9,813 bases of DNA from an uncultured bacterium (GTDB lineage: Bacteria; Bacillota; Clostridia; UBA1381). Under the pieces are notes generated by a model. That model did no database searches, was not told the DNA's origin, and worked only from the letters and a program-made list of their open reading frames with translations. Below are positions 1 through 5,502 of the stretch, piece after piece. Each line of letters starts with the position of its first letter. Position 1 is the stretch's first letter. Both the position numbers and the translations under genes were made by a program. The stretch spans positions 1-9,813 of the forward strand of contig CAJMRL010000041.1 in NCBI GenBank assembly GCA_905215805.1. Direction: 5' to 3'.

Positions 1-34
1 TGCAATCGTCCTCATTTTTCTTGTTATTTGGCTG

Positions 35-145
35 CTATTTTGTCACAGCCCCTTTCTCTTTATCGGGGATAAACTCGTCCTGCGGAGTAAATTCGCCGAT
101 TTCGTAGATTGAAATATACTGATTGCCTTTGTTTTTCTTATCCAA
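35..145 (-). CDS. Small acidic hypothetical protein (36 aa), possible mobile-element cargo
   Basis: I do not recognise this protein. Read on the minus strand from a TTG codon, it gives a 36-residue product that starts MDKKNKGNQYISIYEIGEF and ends EKGAVTK before TAG. AAAGGA (156-161) lies 10 bases upstream of the TTG, a reasonable ribosome binding site. The internal sequence is well mixed and soluble-looking, with no membrane segment or cysteine, and reads like a genuine protein rather than random translation. A TGA lies 7 codons upstream in the same frame, so the start cannot be much earlier. A further ATG on the same strand (15-13) would begin MRTIA before the window ends; that could be the start of a ParA-like gene, but five codons prove nothing. 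The leader upstream is long and folded. Expression from a non-ATG start is an inference. Confidence 0.42.
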   Translation of the reverse strand: MDKKNKGNQYISIYEIGEFTPQDEFIPDKEKGAVTK

Positions 146-423
146 TCTTATCCTGTCCTTTCACGTAAAAACTAAAATTTATAGAGGAGCAAGCACAGCG
201 AATGAGTACCCATTCGCGAAAAATCAATTTTGCCTCTCTTGCCGTTTTTGAAGAACAGCAAGCAAAGCAAGTGTAGCCACACTCGCATAAAATTGATTTG
301 ATTTTGGGATATTCCCAAACCCTTTTTGCTCTCATATATGTAACCGGGAAGACGGTAAAAAACAACGCTGTGGGTGAAAATTTTTGAAAAAGTTTTACCG
401 TCCATTTATTCAATATCCGACTA
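146..423 (-). other. Long folded leader region between the 6-codon ORF and the small protein
   Basis: No convincing gene lies here, although two overlapping minus-strand frames stay open for 77 and 97 codons; their cysteine- and phenylalanine-rich translations look non-coding. The DNA contains clear inverted repeats: GCGAATG (198-204) with CATTCGC (211-217) around a 6-base loop, and an imperfect 8-bp stem in 267-286 (GCAAGTGT/ACACTCGC around AGCC). Further AT-rich complementary tracts lie near 345-405. Adjacent hairpins upstream of the 36-residue ORF suggest a structured 5' leader. I have the impression that similar leaders occur in Firmicutes conjugative elements, but that is memory, not a search. 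Confidence 0.35.
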
Positions 424-444
424 TTAAACATGCTTTTGTTGCAT
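424..444 (-). CDS. Possible 6-codon leader peptide (MQQKHV)
   Basis: On the minus strand an AGGGGAG ribosome binding site (450-456) stands 5 bases before an ATG that opens a six-codon frame, MQQKHV, ending in TAA. A strong binding site in front of so short a frame is typical of leader peptides that control a downstream gene by translation-dependent folding, and the next ~280 bases on the same strand contain several hairpins. It could equally be the residue of a truncated gene. No drug- or amino-acid-specific codon run is visible. Confidence 0.25.
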   Translation of the reverse strand: MQQKHV

Positions 445-585
445 GGTCACTCCCCTTATTTAAGAAGTGCAGAAAATTCTGTTTTGGCAGCCTGTTTTGA
501 TAAATCGAAACAACTTTCTCTACTACTATTACGGCCAAACATTTAATTTTGCGAAAAAAATAATTTATTATTTTTGAAAAAGTCA
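445..585. other. AT-rich intergenic spacer
   Basis: This spacer lies between the minus-strand leader and the plus-strand repressor promoter. It holds an A/T-rich run at 541-580 and a short palindrome, CAGAA-AA-TTCTG (474-485). I see no gene and no clear promoter for the minus-strand unit. Confidence 0.4.
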
Positions 586-614
586 TTGACAAATGTAGCT
601 ATACCTGTTATACT
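586..614 (+). promoter_or_regulatory. SigA-type promoter of the repressor/protease operon
   Basis: A perfect -35 TTGACA (586-591) and a -10 TATACT (609-614) are separated by exactly 17 bases. Transcription would start near 621, leaving a leader of about 58 bases before the repressor ATG at 679. The promoter sits inside inverted repeats that look like repressor operators, which fits autoregulation. Confidence 0.85.
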
Positions 615-636
615 ACTTATAGTAGCTACAAATGTA
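588..636. promoter_or_regulatory. Candidate BlaI-type operators overlapping the promoter
   Basis: Three repeat relations overlap the promoter. TACAAATGTA (627-636) is an exact TACA-nn-TGTA dyad, the core of known BlaI/MecI operators. Nearly the same sequence, GACAAATGTA, occurs at 588-597 across the -35 box. TGTAGCTA (594-601) and TAGCTACA (623-630) form a perfect 8-bp inverted repeat. CTACT (613-617) and AGTAG (621-625) form a dyad around the -10 box and start point. BlaI-family proteins bind such dyads as dimers, so repression by the product of the first gene (679-1050) is likely. That this protein binds here is inferred from position and resemblance. Confidence 0.62.
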
Positions 637-678
637 ATTTTATTTCAATTGAAATTTAAAAACTAAGGGGGATTTTAC

Positions 679-1050
679 ATGCCGAACACAAAGCAAACAA
701 TTACCGATGCGGAATACCAGATTATGAAAATTTTGTGGCAGTCAAAAAATAAAATGACTGTGGCAGATGTAGTAAGGGAGCTGGAGGGGACAGAATGGAC
801 GCCGTCTACTGTTTCAACTTTTTTGCAAAGGCTTCTGAAAAAAGGCATCGTTTCCTGCGACAAAAAGGGAAAGTCCAATTTATATTATCCATTGCTCAAA
901 CAAAGCGAATACGATTTGAGCGAAACAGAAAATTTTTTGTCAAAGATATATAAAGGTTCTGTTAAAAATATGGTTGCGACACTCTATAAAAACAAAAAAC
1001 TTTCAAATGAGGATATATCCGATTTGAAAAAAATGTTTGATTTGGAGTGA
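679..1050 (+). CDS. BlaI/MecI-family transcriptional repressor (penicillinase repressor family)
   Basis: A 123-residue protein, the usual length for the family. It starts at ATG behind GGGGG (667-671) with a 7-base spacer. Residues ~8-75 form the winged helix-turn-helix (DAEYQIMKILW, then TVADVVRELEG and TPSTVSTFLQRLLKKG, where the last is the recognition segment); residues ~85-123 form the dimerisation part. In S. aureus BlaI/MecI, signal-activated M56 protease cuts at Asn101-Phe102. By eye the same place here, just before YKNKKL, reads Thr101-Leu102, so the cut site differs. It is the first gene of the operon, 4 bases before the M56 protease gene, and its own promoter carries matching dyads. 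It most likely represses this operon until the protease removes it. The family is clear; the real targets are unknown. Confidence 0.93.
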   Translation: MPNTKQTITDAEYQIMKILWQSKNKMTVADVVRELEGTEWTPSTVSTFLQRLLKKGIVSCDKKGKSNLYYPLLKQSEYDLSETENFLSKIYKGSVKNMVATLYKNKKLSNEDISDLKKMFDLE

Positions 1051-1054
1051 TACG

Positions 1055-1897
1055 ATGTACGAACTTTTCAAAACAGTGCTTCTATTAAGCCTGTTTGGTT
1101 TTGGAATTACAGCCATACTGTTATGCTTAAAACCTATTACCGCAAAAAAGCTTCCGGCAAAATGGCAGTATTATGTATGGGTAGCGGTACTGCTTTCCAT
1201 GCTAATACCCGTATATAAATTGATTCCGCAAAGAGAAGCGCAAAAAATTCCATTTATTGCACAAAATCAAATTGTGCAGCAAGAGGCTCAAAATGCGGAT
1301 AGTGAAGGATCGGAAACGGTCATGATAGAGGATACGCCTATCGAGTACAGAGAAGTAACTCTAACTTCAAAATTTAAAATAGCTCTTTTGGATTTGATTG
1401 CGTATATTTGGCTTTTGGGTATCTGCTTGTTTTTGATTACCGTTATCACAAGCTATGTGATATATACCACTCGCAGGAGACATGGCGCGTTAGAGCTTAC
1501 GGAAAATTCGATACTTGATGAAGTAAGAAAAGAATTAAAGATAAAAAGACGCATCAAAATTAGAATGTCTCCAGACATCCAATCGCCGTTGCTCGTTGGC
1601 GTTTTGTTCCCGGTCGTCTACATCCCTTGCATAGAAATCCCAGACACAAATATGCGGATGGTGCTTTTGCATGAGCTGACTCATTACAAACGAAAAGATT
1701 TGCTGATAAAATGGCTGTCGTTGTTTGTAAACGCTGTTCACTGGTTTAACCCCCTTGCCTATCTGCTATGTGCCAGCGTTAGTGAAGCCTGCGAAGTGTC
1801 CTGCGATATGGAAGTAACAAAAAACATGTCTGAGCAAGAACAAAAACAATACATGAAAACAATTCTTGATTTAGTTGAGGAAAAGGAGGGAAAGTAA
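1055..1897 (+). CDS. M56-family (BlaR1-type) membrane metalloprotease, N-terminal part only
   Basis: This is the protease half of a BlaR1/MecR1-type signal transducer, 280 residues against about 580-600 for S. aureus BlaR1. I chose ATG 1055 because GGAG (1044-1047) lies 7 bases upstream; a TTG at 1037 is also in frame but has no such site. Membrane segments lie at ~5-27, 38-57 and 108-136. The zinc motif HELTH is at 206-210, with Glu207 catalytic, and EACEVSCD at 244-251 supplies the downstream ligand region typical of M56. A hydrophobic stretch at 216-240 follows. The protein stops at TAA right after EEKEGK, inside the cytoplasmic loop where BlaR1 proteins normally continue to the fourth membrane helix and sensor. 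The next ORF continues in the same frame and supplies that missing part. The expected substrate is the upstream repressor. Confidence 0.9.
   Translation: MYELFKTVLLLSLFGFGITAILLCLKPITAKKLPAKWQYYVWVAVLLSMLIPVYKLIPQREAQKIPFIAQNQIVQQEAQNADSEGSETVMIEDTPIEYREVTLTSKFKIALLDLIAYIWLLGICLFLITVITSYVIYTTRRRHGALELTENSILDEVRKELKIKRRIKIRMSPDIQSPLLVGVLFPVVYIPCIEIPDTNMRMVLLHELTHYKRKDLLIKWLSLFVNAVHWFNPLAYLLCASVSEACEVSCDMEVTKNMSEQEQKQYMKTILDLVEEKEGK
1883..1890 (+). promoter_or_regulatory. Ribosome binding site supporting a separate start at 1898
   Basis: AAGGAGGG lies within the last codons of the protease gene, 7 bases before ATG 1898, and the protease TAA (1895-1897) directly abuts that ATG. This is close to an ideal site and geometry for translational coupling or reinitiation. 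It is the main reason to read the two ORFs as two proteins and not as one gene broken by a stop. Confidence 0.75.
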
Positions 1898-3043
1898 ATG
1901 TTTGAAAACCTGTATACAACAAAAATGAGTGCAAACAAAAAAGCCCTGCAAAGCAGATTTTCTAAAATTCGTTCCAAAAGCGGGCGGTTTTCAAAAATGA
2001 TGGCATTGGTTATGTCTATAGCAATAGCTGTAACGATGCTTTGTGCAACGGTTGTTATGGCGGCAGTCGGTTCGGACGGCCTTGAATATTGGGACAAAAA
2101 CGAGATTTATTTTCTTGGCAGTATGGATTTTGACGTTTACGCGGCGGGAGAAAATATCCCATCATGGGTAACGGAGGATGTTGCATCAAGAAACGAAAGC
2201 ATAAGCGTTTCCATAAAAAATTATCAAATGCGTGAGGCTGTGACCGGGAATGTGGCTTTGCATACTGTATTGGAACTTTCCGGTTCAAAAGGTATAACGA
2301 AGCTTTATTCCGTTACGGGAGGAAGAATAAATGGTGCGGCGCAGACAGATGATAACGGGAATTATATAAAGGGCGGTGTTACTTCGAGCTTTCACTATCC
2401 GTATGTGAGCAAATATAGGTTTGTGGAAACGACGTCCGACAGCGGTCTTGCCGAATACACAAAACCATTTATAGAGCAAGGCGTGCTTGATGCTGACACA
2501 GGTAAGCGAAAATATGTTTGTGTTGAATTTGGAATAGACGATAAAATGAACATACGTGGTATACGCATGACCCTTTGTTTAACAGACGAAAGCAATTCCT
2601 TAGACCCTTCAAATGATGAATTTGATGCTCTTGATGCATCCTTGGAAAGCCTTCAAACTGTGGGCGGAAGTGCCGAGGAGTTTTTAAACAGCACTTGGAC
2701 AATATATTTTACGGAGTTTGAAAAAAATTATAAGAATATAGAAAATGATGCAGTAAATATTTATATTGAAGCGGCTTCGCCTGAAGAGATAGTACTTAAC
2801 ACTGACGTGGATTTGGAAAATGCAAAATATATCGATATAAGCGTTATGGATGAAAACGGCAATACGGTGTCGGCGGGTCGTGAAGATTTTTCGGATAAAT
2901 ATACTCTTGTAAAGGGCTTGAACAGTGACGGCATTTTGAGTAATGCTTTTGAGCGCGGCAAAAGCTACAGAATATGCGTCGGTGTTCTTGACGAAAGCAG
3001 AAACCTTATATACCGCTGGCAAGACTATGTGACCATAAAATAA
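1898..3043 (+). CDS. Membrane-anchored extracellular sensor-like protein, C-terminal half of a split BlaR1-type transducer
   Basis: 381 residues in exactly the same frame as the protease gene, separated only by its TAA. Residues 1-33 are basic and cytoplasmic in style (LYTTKMSANKKALQSRF), matching the loop that follows the protease domain in full-length M56 proteins. Residues ~34-56 (KMMALVMSIAIAVTMLCATV) are one membrane helix, the expected fourth helix. The remaining ~325 residues would be outside the cell. I see no convincing SxxK/SxN/KTG set of a penicillin-binding fold, so this is not a BlaR1-type beta-lactam sensor. The C-terminal ~100 residues look like a beta-rich domain (NAKYIDISVMDENGNTVSAG, ending YRWQDYVTIK). 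Alternatively it is an anchored effector unrelated to sensing. The SLH gene follows after 15 bases. The ligand is unknown. Confidence 0.72.
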   Translation: MFENLYTTKMSANKKALQSRFSKIRSKSGRFSKMMALVMSIAIAVTMLCATVVMAAVGSDGLEYWDKNEIYFLGSMDFDVYAAGENIPSWVTEDVASRNESISVSIKNYQMREAVTGNVALHTVLELSGSKGITKLYSVTGGRINGAAQTDDNGNYIKGGVTSSFHYPYVSKYRFVETTSDSGLAEYTKPFIEQGVLDADTGKRKYVCVEFGIDDKMNIRGIRMTLCLTDESNSLDPSNDEFDALDASLESLQTVGGSAEEFLNSTWTIYFTEFEKNYKNIENDAVNIYIEAASPEEIVLNTDVDLENAKYIDISVMDENGNTVSAGREDFSDKYTLVKGLNSDGILSNAFERGKSYRICVGVLDESRNLIYRWQDYVTIK

Positions 3044-3058
3044 AAGGGGGATGTTAAA

Positions 3059-4045
3059 ATGAAAAAGCTTATATCCTTATTGTTATCTCTATCAATGCTA
3101 TTTTCTTTAACAGTATTTGCAAATGAGGGCGAAACGGTTGCGGGAAAGATAACGCTTACACAGTTTTTGGGTGCGGGACGTGATGATACAAAAAGCGTCG
3201 CGCTGCAATTACCGAACGGAGGCAGTGCTGTTGTTGACAGCGATATATTTTTTAATATTGCCGATGAAATAATACTCACGTCAAGCTTAGACCCAAAAGA
3301 AACGGATATGACCGGCGTATATATCTTAGTGGAAATGAACAACGGAACGTTTAAATATGCCTATGTATCCGAGGGCGGAGGCGTCGATAAATACAGCATT
3401 GCAATGAGCAGGCTTCCGTATGCGCTTTATACGACAGATGATATTGATTTGGTCAAAGAACTGTATTCGCTTGTACTTAAAGAGACTACAGGCGGATTTG
3501 TAAACGCCCCGCACGAATGGGCGATTTCAGAAATCCAAAAGGCCAAAGAGCTTGGTATCGTGACAGTGGACAAAATTTTATACACGGCACCGATAAGAAG
3601 AGAAGAATTTTGTGAGATTGCCGCAAATACCCTCGAAAAAGTAGGAAAGGTTTTCAACACAGACAATACTGCTTTAAAACCGATTCTTGATACGGACAGT
3701 ATTGCGGCATTAAAGTTGTATCAGGCAGGAATTATAAACGGAAAAATCTCTGATGGAGAGGGCATCGTTGTTGCACCGAACGAGCATATTACCAGGGAGG
3801 AAGCAGCAGCAATACTTTTCCGTGCGGCGAGATTTATGGGTATTGAAATGCCTGAAACTACTGATGATTTATATTATAATGATGAGAGCGACATTTCTGA
3901 TTGGGCAAAGCCTGCGGTTTTCACAATGAAAGATATGGGCATAATGCAAGGTGCAGGTTCGGGTAAATTTATGCCGGAAGCAACACTTAGCGGTGAAGAG
4001 GCAATTTTGACAATGGTAAGGCTTTATGAATACAACAATCATTAA
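3059..4045 (+). CDS. Secreted SLH-domain protein, probably cell-wall associated
   Basis: 328 residues behind AAAAGGGGG (3042-3050). A Sec signal peptide covers residues 1-21 (MKKLISLLLSLSMLFSLTVFA, cut before NEG). Residues ~25-145 form a domain I do not recognise. Three S-layer homology repeats follow at about 152-197 (AISEIQKAKELGIV), 213-260 (ALKLYQAGIINGK, ITREEAAAILFRAARF) and 276-325 (DWAKPAVFTMKDMGIMQG). SLH repeats bind secondary wall polysaccharide, so the protein should sit on the outer face of the wall. It is the fourth member of the operon, 15 bases after the sensor-like gene, so its amount is probably set by the repressor. It may present the N-terminal domain to the sensor or be the response output; both are inference. 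The first SLH copy is the most divergent. Confidence 0.87.
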   Translation: MKKLISLLLSLSMLFSLTVFANEGETVAGKITLTQFLGAGRDDTKSVALQLPNGGSAVVDSDIFFNIADEIILTSSLDPKETDMTGVYILVEMNNGTFKYAYVSEGGGVDKYSIAMSRLPYALYTTDDIDLVKELYSLVLKETTGGFVNAPHEWAISEIQKAKELGIVTVDKILYTAPIRREEFCEIAANTLEKVGKVFNTDNTALKPILDTDSIAALKLYQAGIINGKISDGEGIVVAPNEHITREEAAAILFRAARFMGIEMPETTDDLYYNDESDISDWAKPAVFTMKDMGIMQGAGSGKFMPEATLSGEEAILTMVRLYEYNNH

Positions 4046-4058
4046 GGGAAAAGAAAAT

Positions 4059-4222
4059 ATGCACCCAAAAACTTCCCTTGCTTGGGCAGTATGGATTGAT
4101 GAAAACAACAAGGTAATATCCATGAAAAAATACCAAACGCCTGACAGTTGTATTTTGAAAACAGGGAAATGGGATTGCAAGCCCTAAATTCCCTTATTAC
4201 AAAAGGATATAAGCGGTATTAA
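4059..4222 (+). pseudogene. Frameshifted small protein gene (about 55-60 codons when restored)
   Basis: An ATG 13 bases after the SLH stop, with AGGGA (4044-4048) upstream, opens a 42-residue frame that begins MHPKTSLAWAVWIDENNKVI and ends TGKWDCKP at TAA 4185. From about 4145 a different frame becomes protein-like: QLYFENREMGLQALNSLITK followed by GYKRY and TAA (4220-4222). Joining the two near 4137-4147 restores a ~55-residue protein whose ends resemble, from memory, a widespread short Firmicutes family (AVWID near the start, GYRF-like end). A one- or two-base indel near 4140 is therefore likely, either a real mutation or a sequencing error. The function is unknown; the place at the end of the operon suggests co-transcription. 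Confidence 0.5.
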
Positions 4223-4646
4223 AATTTGATATTGAGCGGTAATACCTATGGAGAGCAGCCAGTCGTGGACATATAGAACGTCATTTTTGTGGTTAGTAAG
4301 GGGTTTATATTACTGTCGCAGTTTGACTTTCCGATACCCTTGATTCTACTGTTGCTGAAAGGCTCTAAGTGCCCACTTATGTGTGCAGAAAGCAGAAAAT
4401 TAAAAAGCGGATTTGGCGGGTAGGAATATAAACATATTACTTTGCTGTTTTTGAGCATTGAAAGCCGCATAAAATAAGGGGTTAAATTGCTCTAAATTTC
4501 TACATAAGGCGAAAGAAAAGAGATACAGACTTGTTGCCTGTATCTCTCGCCTTTTACACCCTGCTTGCCGGTAAATAGTAATAGTTTTCAATACTTCCTT
4601 ATTACTGTTCACCTAATGGCAGAGCGGTTTTTAATTTATAATTGTA
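4223..4646. other. Gene-free region between the operon and the nitroreductase
   Basis: No gene is supported over about 420 bases. A 74-codon minus-strand frame (4246-4470) and a 70-codon one (4400-4612) are open but have no ribosome binding site and unconvincing translations. The stretch holds a long hairpin at 4506-4555 and a smaller inverted repeat, AGTAATA (4577-4583) with TATTACT (4600-4606). It may be the remains of an inserted element, but I found no terminal repeats or target duplication. Confidence 0.4.
4506..4555 (+). terminator. Hairpin, possible terminator of the plus-strand operon
   Basis: AGAGATACAG (4519-4528) and CTGTATCTCT (4538-4547) form a perfect 10-bp stem with a 9-base loop. 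The stem is extended by AAGGCG (4506-4511) and CGCCTT (4548-4553) across a 7-base bulge. Only four T residues follow on the plus strand, so termination may be weak. It is the first strong hairpin after the SLH gene and its frameshifted neighbour. Confidence 0.45.
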
Positions 4647-5159
4647 TCAAACACGGTAAATGTAGTTTTCTTTTCTGGGCTTAGCCGGAACTTTTTCTCC
4701 GTAGCCGAGGATGCAGTGACCGATCCCTTCATAATCGCCTTCAATGCCCCATTGCTTTAAAAGAGCCTTCCCCTCATCGCTTTCAAATTCTTCTTTTGCT
4801 CTGTGGATCCAGCAAGACTGTACACCAACAGCTTCAGCAGCATTCATAAGATTTCCCATAACAAGCGAGCCATCATATAAATATGTGCCTATATTTTTGT
4901 CAGCGAGAACAATAATAACTGTTGGTGCGCCGTAAAATGGGTCTATGTCAGCGCCCATAATAGCAGCATTCATTTTTGAAAGCTTGCTGATAGTTTCCTT
5001 GTCCTGAATAACTACCATTATCGGCGATTGTCTGCCCATACCTGTAGGAGCATATTCACCCGCTTCCAAAATAGCATTGAGTTGCTCATCACTTATCTGT
5101 TTCCCGTCAAATTTTCGACATGAACGACGCGTTTTTAAGTCTTGTAATGTTTCCTTCAT
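4647..5159 (-). CDS. Small nitroreductase-family flavoprotein
   Basis: 170 residues, a typical short clostridial member of the nitroreductase family; these are FMN enzymes that use NAD(P)H to reduce nitro compounds, quinones or related substrates, usually as cytoplasmic homodimers. The N-terminal LKTRRSCRKFDGKQISDEQL is the FMN-phosphate-binding start (Arg11, Arg12, Ser13, Arg15). APTGMGRQS (~37-45) is the following conserved flavin-site loop, AAEAVGVQSCWIHRA (~108-122) is the usual mid-protein helix and strand, and GHCILGYGEKVPAKPR near the end is the family tail. GGAG (5171-5174) precedes the ATG by about 11 bases. A consensus promoter lies at 5412-5440, leaving a long leader that contains a dead gene tail. 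The substrate cannot be told from the sequence. Confidence 0.9.
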   Translation of the reverse strand: MKETLQDLKTRRSCRKFDGKQISDEQLNAILEAGEYAPTGMGRQSPIMVVIQDKETISKLSKMNAAIMGADIDPFYGAPTVIIVLADKNIGTYLYDGSLVMGNLMNAAEAVGVQSCWIHRAKEEFESDEGKALLKQWGIEGDYEGIGHCILGYGEKVPAKPRKENYIYRV

Positions 5160-5179
5160 AAAAAATCACTCTCCTTTAT

Positions 5180-5395
5180 TTAATATTGATATTGGCTTAA
5201 ATCATATTCCGTATATACATTCAATAATCCGGAGCCGGGAGTCCCTGCTATCGGACCATATATTAAATTGACTTTATCAGTCCCTGTTTTTTCTAATTCA
5301 AGGACAGTATAGCCGGAAGATAGTATTCCAAGAGTGATGTATCCTCCGGATTTGCTTACAGATATGAGATGTATATTTTGTTTTGAAAAGCTTTT
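5180..5395 (-). pseudogene. C-terminal remnant of an unknown protein (71 codons, no start)
   Basis: On the minus strand a frame is open for 71 codons, from just after a TAA (5398-5396) to TAA (5182-5180). It contains no ATG or GTG, and TTG appears only near its end. The translation is very protein-like: SVSKSGGYITLGILSSGYT, then VLELEKTGTDKVNLIYGPIA, ending LNVYTEYDLSQYQY. It reads as the beta-rich tail of a larger, perhaps exported, protein. A consensus promoter lies only about 17 bases upstream, so there is no room for the lost part. A deletion that joined this tail to a promoter, or replaced its front, would explain it. It ends 20 bases before the nitroreductase start, so the two were probably an operon. 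I cannot name the parent family. Confidence 0.5.
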
Positions 5396-5411
5396 TTATT
5401 CTATTTGTAAC

Positions 5412-5440
5412 ATTATAACATTATATAAAATTGTTGTCAA
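5412..5440 (-). promoter_or_regulatory. Consensus promoter upstream of the gene remnant and nitroreductase
   Basis: On the minus strand TTGACA (5440-5435) and TATAAT (5417-5412) are both perfect, with a 17-base spacer. Transcription would begin near 5405, giving a ~245-base untranslated leader to the nitroreductase ATG that covers the start-less remnant. Confidence 0.85.
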
Positions 5441-5502
5441 GCTGAATATTATGAAAAATAACTAATAAAAACATAATTTTAAAGAATTAGTTTACATTAT
5501 AA

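Noticed and set aside
1..15. Start of a ParA-like gene (MRTIA) on the minus strand
   Set aside because: Only five codons are visible and the upstream ribosome binding site is poor; not listed as a gene.
138..431. 97- and 77-codon minus-strand open frames
   Set aside because: They overlap each other, pass through hairpin repeats, and have cysteine/phenylalanine-rich translations with no ribosome binding site at their starts; treated as leader DNA.
1037..1054. TTG 1037 as start of the M56 protease
   Set aside because: It lies within the end of the repressor gene with no binding site; ATG 1055 has GGAG at 7 bases.
1898..3043. Beta-lactam sensor identity for the second half of the split protein
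   Set aside because: An SGSK string (SxxK-like) exists but no matching SxN or KTG motif follows at sensible spacing, so the BlaR1 sensor call was dropped.
4246..4470. 74-codon minus-strand frame (MRLSMLKNSKVICLYSYP...)
   Set aside because: No ribosome binding site and no domain-like pattern. It could be the antisense of an old element; not called as a gene.
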